Source: Ancylothrix sp036704045
GTDB taxonomy: Bacteria; Cyanobacteriota; Cyanobacteriia; Cyanobacteriales; Oscillatoriaceae
Length of the DNA stretch: 64,000 nt
Direction: 5' to 3'
Assembly: GCA_036704045.1 (NCBI GenBank)
Contig: DATNQM010000019.1
Coordinates: forward strand, 11,684 to 75,683
Shown here: positions 34,910 to 44,473 of the stretch, piece after piece
How positions within the stretch are numbered: position 1 is the stretch's first letter
How the letters are laid out: each line of letters opens with the position of its first letter
Notes under the pieces: generated by a model
What the model was told of the DNA's origin: nothing
What the model saw: only the letters and a program-made list of their open reading frames with translations
Database searches by the model: none
Program-made: the position numbers and the translations under genes

Positions 34910-37069
34910 ATGAAAGAACTCGATAAGTCGATATCCTTTGACGGGCGGGATATTCGGCTGAAGGTTGGCCTCCTCGCGCCACAGGCCGGCGGCTCAGTTT
35001 TAATTCAATCAGGAGATACGGCGGTATTAGTAACTGCTACTCGTTCGACAGGTAGAGAAGGAATAGATTTCCTACCCCTATTGGTAGACTACGAAGAAAG
35101 ACTTTACGCAGCAGGTCGTATTCCAGGGGGTTTTCTGCGCCGCGAAGGACGTCCGCCAGAAAAAGTTACTCTGACTAGCCGGTTAATTGATAGACCTCTG
35201 CGTCCTCTATTTCCTAATTGGTTGCGCGATGATATTCAAATTGTTGCCACAACTTTGTCAATGGATGAGCAAGTCCCGCCGGATGTTTTAGCGGTGACTG
35301 GTGCTTCGGTGGCGGTTTTGCTGGCCCAAATTCCTTTTAATGGCCCAATGGCGGCTGTGCGCGTGGGTTTATTGGGTGATGATTTTATTATTAACCCAAC
35401 CTACGCAGAAATTGAACGCGGCGATTTAGATTTGGTGGTGGCTGGTTCACCGGATGGTGTGGTGATGGTAGAAGCCGGTGCCAATCAATTGCCAGAACAA
35501 GATATCATTGAGGCGATTGATTTTGGTTATGAGGCGGCTTGTGACTTAATTAAAGCTCAGCAAGAGTTGCTGGCAGAATTGGGTTTAGAACTTGTTAAAG
35601 CTGAAGCGCCGGTGATTGATCCAACTTTGGAAAACTTTATCCGCGAACGCACAAGTATTGATATTAAGGGTATTTTGTCAAGGTTTGATTTAGATAAAAA
35701 TGCCCGCGATGCAGCCCTTGATGAAGTGAAAGCTGCTAAGGTTGTGGCTGCTATTGAAGAATTGCCCGAAGAAGACCCTGTTCGCATTGCGGCTACTGCT
35801 GAACCTAAAGCTTTAAGTAATGTTTTTAAGGATGTTACTAAAGAGTTTATGCGCCGCCAAATTGTTGAAGATGGTGTGCGGGTAGATGGTCGTAAACTTG
35901 ATGAGGTAAGGCCGGTTTCTTGTCGGGTTGGTATTTTGCCTTCTCGTGTTCATGGTACTGGTTTGTTTAACCGAGGACTCACTCAGGTGATGTCTGTGGT
36001 GACTTTGGGTACTCCTGGTGATGCTCAAGAGTTGGCAGACGACCTCCACCCAGAAGATGAAAAGCGTTATCTTCATCACTATAACTTCCCGCCGTTTTCT
36101 GTTGGCGAAACTAAACCGATGCGCGCGCCTGGTCGTCGGGAAATTGGTCACGGGGCTTTGGCTGAACGGGCTTTAGTGCCGGTTTTGCCTCCTCAACAAG
36201 AGTTTCCCTATGTTATTCGGGTGGTTTCGGAAGTTTTGTCTTCTAATGGTTCGACTTCTATGGGGTCGGTTTGCGGTTCTACTTTGGCTTTGATGGATGC
36301 CGGTGTTCCTCTTATTAAGCCGGTTAGTGGTGCCGCTATGGGCTTAATTAAGGAAGGTTCAGAAGTCCGCATTTTGACTGATATTCAAGGCATTGAGGAC
36401 TTTTTGGGCGATATGGACTTTAAGGTAGCCGGTACCGATAGTGGTATTACTGCTTTACAAATGGATATGAAAATCAGCGGTTTACCGATGGAAGTTGTAG
36501 CCCAAGCTATCGAACAAGCTAAACCGGCCCGGATGCACATCCTTGAAAAAATGCTCAGTACCATTGATAAGCCTCGTACTGAGTTGTCGCCTTTTGCACC
36601 TCGTTTACTCACCATTAAAATTGATCCTGATTTTATTGGCATGGTAATTGGCCCTGGTGGTAAAACGATTAAAGGTATTACCGAAGAAACCGGCGCCCGT
36701 ATTGATATTGAAGATGACGGTACGGTTACTATTTCTGCGGTGGATGGTGAAAAGGCAAAACGTGCTCGCACAATTATTATCAATATGACGCGCAAGTTGT
36801 CTGCTGGTGATGTTTATGTGGGTCGTGTAACTCGTATTATTCCCATTGGTGCTTTTGTGGAGTTTTTACCCGGCAAAGAGGGGATGATTCACATTTCTCA
36901 GTTGGCAGATTATCGTGTTGGCAAGGTTGAAGATGAACTTGCTGTGGGCGATGAGGTGATTATTAAAGTGCGGGAAATTGACCAAAAAGGTCGGATTAAT
37001 TTAACCCGTTTGGGTATTCACCCCGATGAAGCGGCGGCGGCTAAGGCTGCGGCTGGGGCGAATAAATAA
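34910..37069 (+). CDS. pnp: Polyribonucleotide nucleotidyltransferase (PNPase)
   Basis: The 719-residue protein has two RNase PH-like domains, one with FLPLLVDYEERLYAAGRIPGGFLRREG and one with YNFPPFSVGETKPMRAPGRREIGHG and SNGSTSMGSVCGSTLALMDAG. A KH domain (IKIDPDFIGMVIGPGGKTIKGI) and an S1 domain (VYVGRVTRIIPIGAFVEFLPGKEGMIHISQLAD) follow. It degrades RNA 3' to 5' with phosphate and can add tails. The start is the ATG at 34910 with an AAGGAAAA site. The gene is monocistronic with a terminator at 37088. It is divergent from the SNF2 gene. Confidence 0.97.
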   Translation: MKELDKSISFDGRDIRLKVGLLAPQAGGSVLIQSGDTAVLVTATRSTGREGIDFLPLLVDYEERLYAAGRIPGGFLRREGRPPEKVTLTSRLIDRPLRPLFPNWLRDDIQIVATTLSMDEQVPPDVLAVTGASVAVLLAQIPFNGPMAAVRVGLLGDDFIINPTYAEIERGDLDLVVAGSPDGVVMVEAGANQLPEQDIIEAIDFGYEAACDLIKAQQELLAELGLELVKAEAPVIDPTLENFIRERTSIDIKGILSRFDLDKNARDAALDEVKAAKVVAAIEELPEEDPVRIAATAEPKALSNVFKDVTKEFMRRQIVEDGVRVDGRKLDEVRPVSCRVGILPSRVHGTGLFNRGLTQVMSVVTLGTPGDAQELADDLHPEDEKRYLHHYNFPPFSVGETKPMRAPGRREIGHGALAERALVPVLPPQQEFPYVIRVVSEVLSSNGSTSMGSVCGSTLALMDAGVPLIKPVSGAAMGLIKEGSEVRILTDIQGIEDFLGDMDFKVAGTDSGITALQMDMKISGLPMEVVAQAIEQAKPARMHILEKMLSTIDKPRTELSPFAPRLLTIKIDPDFIGMVIGPGGKTIKGITEETGARIDIEDDGTVTISAVDGEKAKRARTIIINMTRKLSAGDVYVGRVTRIIPIGAFVEFLPGKEGMIHISQLADYRVGKVEDELAVGDEVIIKVREIDQKGRINLTRLGIHPDEAAAAKAAAGANK

Positions 37070-37087
37070 CAGTTTCTTTGCTATGCT

Positions 37088-37120
37088 AAAAACTCGGTTT
37101 CTTGAAGAGACCGGGTTTTT
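37088..37120 (+). terminator. Rho-independent terminator after pnp
   Basis: AAAACTCGGTTTC and GACCGGGTTTTT form a stem around TTGAAGA, followed by a T run, 19 bases after the pnp stop. Confidence 0.75.
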
Positions 37121-37246
37121 AAGTGCCTATAAATGTTAGGTAAACAAAACTGAATAGAAGACCGATCTAGGGGCAACCACAGCCACCAATTGCGCCTATA
37201 AATGGTGCTGATTGTCATAATTTGCGTAAGTCCAATAAATATGAGG

Positions 37247-37280
37247 CGTGATCGTCTCCCAATTGGGATAAACGATCACG
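37247..37280. terminator. Strong hairpin between pnp and the efflux operon
   Basis: CGTGATCGT (37247-37255) and ACGATCACG (37272-37280) are perfect 9-base arms around TCTCCCAATTGGGATAA. The loop can itself form a CCCAATTGGG palindrome. It lies 23 bases from the end of the RND gene on the minus strand and probably terminates that operon, although no long T run follows. Confidence 0.5.
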
Positions 37281-37302
37281 TTCTAGTCAGCTTTTAAACA
37301 TT

Positions 37303-40300
37303 TTATAGCTCTGAGACTACTGTTGATTGCGGGTTTACGTTTACTGCAAAACTGGTGTCAATAGTTGTGTTTTTTTGTTTAGGCATCAACCACTTACCAA
37401 ACTTGCTATAAAGCGCAGGAATCACCAGCAACGTTAACAGAGTAGATGTAAACAAACCACCAAAAACAACGATTGCCAATGGTTGCAGAATTTCGTTACC
37501 AGAACCGGCTGCCAGCACCAGCGGCAAAGTGCCTAAAGCCGAGGTGAGTGCCGTCATTAAAATCGCATCAATTCGCTCTAATGAACCTTTCACAATCACA
37601 TCTTTAATAGGCATTCCCTGAGCAAACTTGTTGTTGTAGTTATCGACCAGCAACAAACCATTACGAACGGCAACCCCAAACAACGTAATAAAACCAACTA
37701 AAGAGGCAATAGACATCACACCCCCACTAAAAAGAATCGAAACAATACCCCCAACTAATGCAAGTGGTAAGTTGAGCATAATAGCGATTGTGGCAGGCAA
37801 AGACTTAACCGAGAAAAACATCAACACCGCAATTACAACTGCCGCCAGAATACTAAAAATTAACAGATTATTAGCGGCATTTTGCTCAGCCTCAAATTGT
37901 CCGCCGTACTGAATAAAGTAACCATTGGGCAATTGGACATTTTTCTGAATCTGAGATTGAATATCGCCCACCACACTGCCGAGATCACGTTCTGCTACGT
38001 TTGCTGAAACAACTATCAGCCGTGAAACATCTTCTCTGTTCACAACATTGGGGCCCATGCCGTAGTCTACTTTGGCGACGGTACTCAGGGGGATTACTTG
38101 GCCCGTTGGTGTAGAGATCGGAATCCCACGAATGGCATCTAAATTATTGCGAGCCGATTCTGGTAAGCCCACCACAATATTAATCAGTTGTTGATTCTCA
38201 GGCACTTGCGACACAACACTACCATTCAGCGCTGTTTCGACAATCTCTGAAATTGCCTCCATACTCAAGCCGTACCGAGCCGCTGCTGAGCGTTGGTATT
38301 GAATTTGTACCTGACGAATCGGTAATTGAGGTTCAAGCTGCAAATCAACCACCCCAGCAATCGGTTTGATCACATCCCGCACCTGTTCGCCAATGCGGCG
38401 CAGTTCGGCAAGATCAGGGCCAAAGATTTTCACCGCGATTGCACTTCTCACCCCAGACAGCACTTCATCCATGCGGTGTGAAATAAACCCACCTATATTA
38501 GAAGCAACCCCCGGCAGTTTGTTGAACGATTCCCGCAGTTGCTTAATACTGGCTTCCCGGTCTTTCATTGCCAGGTCACTCAGTTCTACATCAACGTGCG
38601 CCATATTGACACCGGCCCCATCAGCATCGCCAGGAGAGCGTCCAGAACGGACTTGCACCCACTCAAAAAGCGGATTATCTTTAAGCGAGTTAGACAATGC
38701 CATACCAGCCCGATTTGTCATATCCAGTGAAACACCAGGAAACAAGACCATCGAGTTAACCATTGATTTCTCCTGAAATTCAGGCAGAAAAACCCGTCCC
38801 AGCGAAGGAACGATAGCAAACGCCGCAACTAGAGACGCTAGTGCAACACCCAAAATGATTTGCGGTGCTCGCAGCGACAAGTCGAGCAACGGACGATAAA
38901 GCCGTTGTGCTAATCGAGAAACAAACGTATTTTCGAGGGGTAGAGGACGATTTGCCAGCAGAATCGCACACATTGCCGGAGTGAGAGTCATTGCTACAAA
39001 AAGAGAAGCCGCTATCGAAAGCAAATAAGCCCAGCCCATCGGGGCAAAAATATTTCCTTCCACGCCGGTCAAACTGAAGATCGGCGCAAACACCACAATG
39101 ATGATCACCGTTGAAAAGACAACAGCCAATCGAACCTCTACAAAAGCATCAAACACGACTTTAAACGCCGGAATCGGATGCCCTTGGGCTTGATTTTCTC
39201 TAAGTTTGCGGTAGCAGTTCTCCATATAAACGATTGAATCATCGACAAAGCCCCCCAATGCCACGACCAGACCTCCCAAGGTCATGGTATTGATGCCCAG
39301 TCCAAAGGCTTTCATCAGCATCACCCCAATCAAAAGCGATAGGGGAATGGCACTTAGAGTAATCAGGGCAGTACGCCAGTTCATTAAGAACAGCAGCATA
39401 ATAACTGAGACAATGACAATGCCTTCGAGCAGAGAACTGCCAACATTGCGAATAGCAGTATCAATGAAATTGGCTTGACGGAAAGTCAGCGCTATCTGCA
39501 CATCCGCTGGGAAAGTTTTTTGCAAAGATTGCATAACCCGTTCAACGGCTCTGGTGACGGTGGGTGTATCCACATCGGGCTGCTTGTTAATCATCAAAAC
39601 CACCGCCGGCTGACCATTAAAGCTGGCATCTCCCCGCTTGAGGGCTGAGCCGGTTTTGACCTCTGCCACATCGCCGAGCAAAATCGGTTTGCCGTTCTCG
39701 ACCTTCACGACAGACTGGCGCAAATCTTCAACAGACCGCACCTGTCCCATCCCACGAATTAGTAGCTCTTGACCTCCACCAATCAGAAAGCCTGCCGGTG
39801 CATTGGAGTTTGCACCTTTGGCTGCGTCGGTGACTTGGGTGAGAGAAACGTTGAGCGCTCGCAACTTTGCCGGATCAATCAGCACTTGTTCTTGTCTTTC
39901 ATCTCCCCCGTAGATGGTGACTTGAGAAACGCCCGGTACAGAAAGAACTTGATTGCTGAGGCTAGTTTCAACCAGACGGCGCAAGTCCATTAGTGAAGTT
40001 TGCCCTTGCCCATTGAGGGTGAAAGCATACTGTAAAATTGTCCCTAACGGCGATACGAGCGGCGAAATTTCTGGGGCGTGTGCGCCTTCGGGTAACTGAC
40101 TTGTGATCTGCTGGAGTCGTTCTGTCACCGATTGCCGCGCTTTGTAAATATCGGCATCTTCATCGAAAACTACTTGCACCATTGATAGGCCAACCTTAGA
40201 GGATGATCGCACGAGCGTCACACCAGGTAAACCATTTACAGCACTTTCAATGGGTACTGTAATTTGGGCCTCAACTTCTTCGGGAGCCAGGCCGGTTGCT

Positions 40301-40467
40301 TCAGTATGGATGTCTACTTGGGGCGGTGCAAATTCGGGAAATACATCCAGCGGCATTTGGGTGATGGTGAAGATGCCCCAGAGGGTTACTAAAATGGCAC
40401 CCACAACAATTAGCCATCGCTGGATGATCGAAGTTTTAAGGATTTGATTGAGAAGGGAGTTGAGCAT
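37303..40467 (-). CDS. Heavy-metal RND efflux permease (CusA/CzcA family)
   Basis: The 1054-residue protein has the HME-RND layout: an N-terminal membrane segment (about 15-35), a large periplasmic porter domain, helices 2-6 including VVALGGFVDDSIVYMENCYRKL with the conserved proton-relay Asp/Glu positions, a second porter domain, and a second helix bundle. HME members export monovalent or divalent metal cations (Cu, Ag, Co, Zn, Ni, Cd) from cytoplasm or periplasm. Metal specificity is not resolvable here. The start MLNSLLNQILKTSIIQRW at 40467 matches the family. The next gene upstream (adaptor) ends seven bases earlier, so they form one operon. Confidence 0.93.
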   Translation of the reverse strand: MLNSLLNQILKTSIIQRWLIVVGAILVTLWGIFTITQMPLDVFPEFAPPQVDIHTEATGLAPEEVEAQITVPIESAVNGLPGVTLVRSSSKVGLSMVQVVFDEDADIYKARQSVTERLQQITSQLPEGAHAPEISPLVSPLGTILQYAFTLNGQGQTSLMDLRRLVETSLSNQVLSVPGVSQVTIYGGDERQEQVLIDPAKLRALNVSLTQVTDAAKGANSNAPAGFLIGGGQELLIRGMGQVRSVEDLRQSVVKVENGKPILLGDVAEVKTGSALKRGDASFNGQPAVVLMINKQPDVDTPTVTRAVERVMQSLQKTFPADVQIALTFRQANFIDTAIRNVGSSLLEGIVIVSVIMLLFLMNWRTALITLSAIPLSLLIGVMLMKAFGLGINTMTLGGLVVALGGFVDDSIVYMENCYRKLRENQAQGHPIPAFKVVFDAFVEVRLAVVFSTVIIIVVFAPIFSLTGVEGNIFAPMGWAYLLSIAASLFVAMTLTPAMCAILLANRPLPLENTFVSRLAQRLYRPLLDLSLRAPQIILGVALASLVAAFAIVPSLGRVFLPEFQEKSMVNSMVLFPGVSLDMTNRAGMALSNSLKDNPLFEWVQVRSGRSPGDADGAGVNMAHVDVELSDLAMKDREASIKQLRESFNKLPGVASNIGGFISHRMDEVLSGVRSAIAVKIFGPDLAELRRIGEQVRDVIKPIAGVVDLQLEPQLPIRQVQIQYQRSAAARYGLSMEAISEIVETALNGSVVSQVPENQQLINIVVGLPESARNNLDAIRGIPISTPTGQVIPLSTVAKVDYGMGPNVVNREDVSRLIVVSANVAERDLGSVVGDIQSQIQKNVQLPNGYFIQYGGQFEAEQNAANNLLIFSILAAVVIAVLMFFSVKSLPATIAIMLNLPLALVGGIVSILFSGGVMSIASLVGFITLFGVAVRNGLLLVDNYNNKFAQGMPIKDVIVKGSLERIDAILMTALTSALGTLPLVLAAGSGNEILQPLAIVVFGGLFTSTLLTLLVIPALYSKFGKWLMPKQKNTTIDTSFAVNVNPQSTVVSEL

Positions 40468-40473
40468 CTTAGG

Positions 40474-41169
40474 TTATAAGTTTTCTTCTTTGTTAGACAA
40501 GGAATTCTTTTTCTTACGACCATCGGCTATTACGGCTATCCCTCCAACCAGTAAAGCGATTCCCCCTCCTACAGCTATTAAAGGCCCGCCAGGAAAACCA
40601 CCGGCCTGTTGAGTCGCTTCCGCTGAAGCGACTAAATTTCCGGCCTTATCATGGCTGTGGGGGATGCCCTGTGCATCTGCCTGTGCATGGGCAGTATCCG
40701 TCTTAGTGAAGGTGCTTGTAGCTGGTTGTGAAGCGACGGGGCTAGGTGATGCTGTGGTACTTTGAGTTTTACGCGACTCTGCATACAAAGATAAACCGCC
40801 TTGAGTGACGAGCTTTTCGCCAACTGATAACCCGTTAGTTACTTCAATTAGTTCGCCTTTGGTTGTGCCGGTGGTAATAGGAACGGGCTCATAAAAATTT
40901 TCATATTGCACAAAGACTAACTGTTTACCATCGGCATCCACCAGTGCGGTGACGGGAATTAGAACCGCATTGCTACCATCTGTAGCAGGCTTTATCGCTG
41001 TCACCATAATCCCCATAACCTGGTCGGTTTGAGCATTGACCGGCACTCGGTTAATTCCTCCCTCTGCCTGGAATTCATCCCCATGTCCTACATGAGCATA
41101 GCTAACAGTGGGGGTAGCTACTACTAAACCAGCAGCCAGTATGCAACCAATCAGCGACAAAGGCTTCAT
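40474..41169 (-). CDS. Short RND periplasmic adaptor-like protein
   Basis: The 231-residue protein has a signal peptide (ending VSYAHVGHG), then a segment that matches the C-terminal beta-barrel and membrane-proximal part of HME adaptors (VLIPVTALVDADGKQLVFV, ENFYEPVPITTG, IEVTNGLSVGEKLVTQGGLSLYAESRK). A Thr/Pro/Ala-rich region with a His-rich HSHD word and a C-terminal membrane helix with basic tail follow. The usual alpha-hairpin and lipoyl regions of a roughly 400-residue adaptor are absent. It is the first gene of the efflux operon. It may work with a second adaptor encoded elsewhere, or be a degenerate form. Confidence 0.75.
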   Translation of the reverse strand: MKPLSLIGCILAAGLVVATPTVSYAHVGHGDEFQAEGGINRVPVNAQTDQVMGIMVTAIKPATDGSNAVLIPVTALVDADGKQLVFVQYENFYEPVPITTGTTKGELIEVTNGLSVGEKLVTQGGLSLYAESRKTQSTTASPSPVASQPATSTFTKTDTAHAQADAQGIPHSHDKAGNLVASAEATQQAGGFPGGPLIAVGGGIALLVGGIAVIADGRKKKNSLSNKEENL

Positions 41170-41229
41170 AATACTTCCTCACAACACGGGAAATTTCAAA
41201 AAAATTCTTCCACAGCTTAACAAGGGGCC

Positions 41230-41247
41230 GGTGAAAATCAGGTGAAA
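41230..41247 (+). promoter_or_regulatory. Candidate OmpR-type direct repeat in the divergent efflux promoter
   Basis: GGTGAAA occurs at 41230-41236 and again at 41241-41247, start points 11 bases apart (about one helical turn). This is the spacing expected for tandem binding of OmpR/PhoB family regulators. It lies 48 bases before the regulator ATG and 60 bases from the adaptor start on the other strand. Function is inference. Confidence 0.4.
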
Positions 41248-41295
41248 TGATGGATGCTTGGATAAAATCAAGCTCGTGGTTTATTTCAAAAGACA

Positions 41296-41988
41296 ATGCG
41301 TGTTTTGTTGGTGGAAGATGAAGCGGATCTAGGGCTGGCAATTAAGCAAGTTCTGGTTAGTGAAAAATATGTCGTAGACTGGATGCTTGACGGTTCTCAG
41401 GCATGGCATTGTCTGGAAAGTCAGTGGACAGACTATACGGTGGTTATTGTTGATTGGCTGCTTCCTAAGATGTCAGGATTAGAGCTATGCCAAAAACTGA
41501 GATTACACCAAAAAACTTTACCTGTGCTTATGCTTACGGCGCTGGGGCAACCGGAAAATCGAGTCAAAGGGTTGGATGCTGGGGCGGATGATTATTTGGT
41601 CAAGCCTTTTGTGATGGAAGAATTGTTAGCACGGCTGCGGGCTCTTCAGCGGCGCTCACCCCAGTTTCTGCCCCAAAACCTCCAGGTTGGTGCTTTTAGT
41701 GTCGATTATGCCAATAATGCTTTGTCTGTTACCAATACTCAACCACCTCAAACCATCCCATTAACTGTTAAGGAATTTCAGATCCTTACCTATTTGATGC
41801 AAAATCCTGATCGGATTATTGCAGGTAGCAAAATTCGACATCAATTGTGGGATTTAGAAGAAGAACCAATTAGTAATGTTGTCGCTGCTCAGATGCGATT
41901 ATTGCGGCGGAAACTCGCCAGCTATGGATGTGCCTGCCCTATTGAGACGATTCCAGGTCAGGGTTATCGTTTCAATACATCTGTGTGA
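41296..41988 (+). CDS. OmpR-family response regulator (metal-responsive type)
   Basis: The 230-residue protein has a receiver domain with MRVLLVEDEADLG, the phosphoacceptor Asp in VVIVDWLLPK (about residue 53), a conserved Thr in LMLTALGQ and Lys in DDYLVKPF. A winged-helix DNA-binding domain follows (LTVKEFQILTYLMQNPDRIIAGSKI, then QGYRF). It is divergently transcribed from the RND operon and followed at once by a sensor kinase whose frame overlaps the stop. This arrangement, as in nrsRS/cop-type cyanobacterial systems, suggests metal-dependent control of the efflux genes. The target is inferred from context. Confidence 0.9.
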   Translation: MRVLLVEDEADLGLAIKQVLVSEKYVVDWMLDGSQAWHCLESQWTDYTVVIVDWLLPKMSGLELCQKLRLHQKTLPVLMLTALGQPENRVKGLDAGADDYLVKPFVMEELLARLRALQRRSPQFLPQNLQVGAFSVDYANNALSVTNTQPPQTIPLTVKEFQILTYLMQNPDRIIAGSKIRHQLWDLEEEPISNVVAAQMRLLRRKLASYGCACPIETIPGQGYRFNTSV

Positions 41989-41999
41989 AAAGTGCAACA

Positions 42000-43373
42000 A
42001 TGAACAGTCATCACCTGTTTCGCCGCAGCCGCATTCGTTTAGCCTTTTGGTATGCCTCTGTGATGGGGGTAATTTTGAGTTTGTCTGGGTTAGGTATGTA
42101 TCGTTCTTTGGTGCAGTCAAACTGGACAGCGCTAGAGCGAGAAATTGAGTCGATTGCTGGAACATTGCATGATAGTCTCGAACCGATGTTACCTGCTTCA
42201 GGCGATACAACGTCTGTTTTGCAACAGGTTTTTCCTGAACTTTGCCTGGCTGAGCAGCCCTGCAACAGCAATCCAACGCTTATTGAGCGTCACACGATTG
42301 GCATTAGTGATCGTAGTACCTACTATATTCGTTTGTTTGATCATCGCGGTAAACTCCTTGCCTTTTCCCCGAATCAACCGGCCTCTCTTCCTAACAGTTT
42401 AAACAGAGAACTTTGGCAAACATTTCGCACTGCTGAGGGAATTCGATATCAACAATTCACTACGATTCTGCACAGTGCTAATGCACATCAGCGATTCTAT
42501 GACCGAAATTTTCATCCCTCTTGGGGATATTTGCAAGTTGGGCGAACTCTTGCACCGTTTGATGCTGAAAATAAGCGAATTCTGTGGATTCTACTGGTTG
42601 GTTTTCCTCTTGCTTTGTTTGTGGTGGCTCTCTCTAGTTGGTGGCTTTCAGGGTTGGCAATGAAACCAATTTATCAGTCTTACCAGCGACAACAACAATT
42701 TACTGCGGATGCTGCTCACGAACTGCGTTCTCCTCTTGCTAGTCTTTTGGCAACGGTAGAAGCTGTCTTGCGTTTACCGTTTTCTGATTCTCAAAATATC
42801 TATGTGATGTTAAATACAGTCGAGCGGCAAGGACGACGTTTAAGTTATTTAGTCAATGATTTGTTATTACTAAGCAATTTGGAACAAAATACGTTTTCAC
42901 AACAGTTTCAATTATGTTGTTTAAATGATTTGATTAATGATTTATCAGAGGAGTTTTTAGAACTTGCGTTTGCATCAGACATTAAGTTATTTAATCATGT
43001 TCCTGTTGATTTAATTTATGTTTTAGGAAATGAGCAGCAGCTATATCGAGCAGTATCTAATTTAATTGCAAATGCAATTCACTACACTCCTTCTGGAGGT
43101 TGTGTTGACATTAATTTACAAAGCCGTGATCGCTTTGCTGTGATTACGGTTAAAGATACCGGAATTGGGATTGCATCGACAGAGTTATCTCGCATTTTTG
43201 AACGTTTTTATCGGGTTGATGGGGCTCGTTGTCGTAAAACAGGGGGAACGGGATTAGGATTAGCAATTGTTCAAGCAATTATACAAGCTCATCGCGGTAC
43301 GGTTACTGTGACTAGCGAGATAGGAAAAGGCAGTCAATTCTCTCTTTTGTTGCTTGAACAAAAGGTTGTCTGA
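42000..43373 (+). CDS. Membrane sensor histidine kinase
   Basis: I start at the ATG at 42000 (MNSHHLFRRSRIRLAFW). A GTG at 41985 overlaps the regulator stop and is also possible. Two membrane segments (about 15-35 and 195-220) flank an extracytoplasmic sensor of about 160 residues with two close cysteines (CLAEQPC). The kinase core has the H-box TADAAHELRSPLASLLATVE, the N-box NLIANAIHYTP, and G1 and G2 boxes VKDTGIGI and GTGLGLAIVQ. It probably phosphorylates the upstream OmpR-type regulator. The signal is unknown, with metal likely from context. Confidence 0.9.
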   Translation: MNSHHLFRRSRIRLAFWYASVMGVILSLSGLGMYRSLVQSNWTALEREIESIAGTLHDSLEPMLPASGDTTSVLQQVFPELCLAEQPCNSNPTLIERHTIGISDRSTYYIRLFDHRGKLLAFSPNQPASLPNSLNRELWQTFRTAEGIRYQQFTTILHSANAHQRFYDRNFHPSWGYLQVGRTLAPFDAENKRILWILLVGFPLALFVVALSSWWLSGLAMKPIYQSYQRQQQFTADAAHELRSPLASLLATVEAVLRLPFSDSQNIYVMLNTVERQGRRLSYLVNDLLLLSNLEQNTFSQQFQLCCLNDLINDLSEEFLELAFASDIKLFNHVPVDLIYVLGNEQQLYRAVSNLIANAIHYTPSGGCVDINLQSRDRFAVITVKDTGIGIASTELSRIFERFYRVDGARCRKTGGTGLGLAIVQAIIQAHRGTVTVTSEIGKGSQFSLLLLEQKVV

Positions 43374-43501
43374 ACTTACAAAAAGTTAATTTTGTGCAAT
43401 TTGTTCAAAAAATCTTGCCTATCAAATTTAAAATAATATCACAATCAGCAAATCTCTGATTTAACCGGCTATTTAAACCGAGTTGGGTTTTAAAAACTCA
43501 A

Positions 43502-43547
43502 GATTAGTGATTGGGTAAAATTAAGCACTTTTATTCAATCACTAATC
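43502..43547. terminator. Perfect 12-base inverted repeat downstream of the sensor kinase
   Basis: GATTAGTGATTG (43502-43513) and CAATCACTAATC (43536-43547) are fully complementary around a 22-base loop. It may terminate the two-component operon or be a dispersed palindrome. No U-run follows immediately. The rest of 43374-43737 is AT-rich, with no other feature seen. Confidence 0.5.
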
Positions 43548-43737
43548 AGCAATCACCTTTTTCTTTACTTTTTTTAAATTTTAAAAAATTTTCAAGCAGT
43601 CTCTTGACAAAAATGGAAAAATACCCATTCAACTCAAAACCAAAAATCTAGGTATCGATTTGTGCAGCAAAAAGCCTTAAACTAAAGGGTGCAATTTTTG
43701 TAGTTAATTTAACAGGCTAGATGCCTGTAGTAGACCT

Positions 43738-44463
43738 GTGAGGAAAATCGTTTTAGCCGGCAATTGGAAAATGTACAAAACCCAGGCAGAAACACGGTCG
43801 TTTTTGCAAGGGTTTTTACCCCTAATCAATGACACCCCAGAGAATCGAGAAATTGTTCTCTGTGCTCCTTTTACAGACCTAAGCACTCTTAATGCGAGTA
43901 TGCACGGTTCTCGGATTATGCTGGGTGCCCAAAATGTCCACTGGGAGGATGCTGGGGCTTTTACTGGGGAAATTTCTGGCCCTATGTTGCTAGAAATGGG
44001 GGTGCGTTATGTTGTGATTGGTCATAGTGAACGCCGGCAATATTTTGGGGAAACTGACGAAACTGTAAATAAGCGCCTCAAAGCGGCTCAAAAACACGGG
44101 CTTACTCCTATTTTGTGTGTTGGTGAAACGAAACAACAACGGGATAATGGTGAAACGGAAGCGCATATTTTTAGTCAGTTAGAAAAAGATTTAGTAGACG
44201 TAAATCAACAAAATCTTGTTATTGCTTATGAGCCAATTTGGGCTATTGGCACCGGCGAAACTTGCGAGTCTAAAGAGGCTAATCGGGTGATTGGTTTAAT
44301 TCGCAGTAAACTGAGCAATTCTAATGTCACAATTCAATACGGTGGCTCGGTTAAACCAGATAACATTGATGAAATTATGGCTCAGCCAGAAATTGATGGG
44401 GTTTTGGTTGGGGGTGCGAGTTTAGAACCGGCCAGTTTTGGACGAATTGTTAACTATAAGTAG
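43738..44463 (+). CDS. tpiA: Triosephosphate isomerase
   Basis: The 241-residue barrel enzyme starts with GTG at 43738 (MRKIVLAGNWKMYKT). Catalytic residues are Lys in AGNWKMYK, His in VIGHSERRQYFGE and Glu in VIAYEPIWAIGTG. The phosphate loop IQYGGSVKPDN and GVLVGGASLEP are present. It interconverts DHAP and glyceraldehyde 3-phosphate in glycolysis and the Calvin cycle. The next gene folP starts 10 bases later, so they are co-transcribed, as is common in cyanobacteria. Confidence 0.97.
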   Translation: MRKIVLAGNWKMYKTQAETRSFLQGFLPLINDTPENREIVLCAPFTDLSTLNASMHGSRIMLGAQNVHWEDAGAFTGEISGPMLLEMGVRYVVIGHSERRQYFGETDETVNKRLKAAQKHGLTPILCVGETKQQRDNGETEAHIFSQLEKDLVDVNQQNLVIAYEPIWAIGTGETCESKEANRVIGLIRSKLSNSNVTIQYGGSVKPDNIDEIMAQPEIDGVLVGGASLEPASFGRIVNYK

Positions 44464-44473
44464 GTAAAAAACT

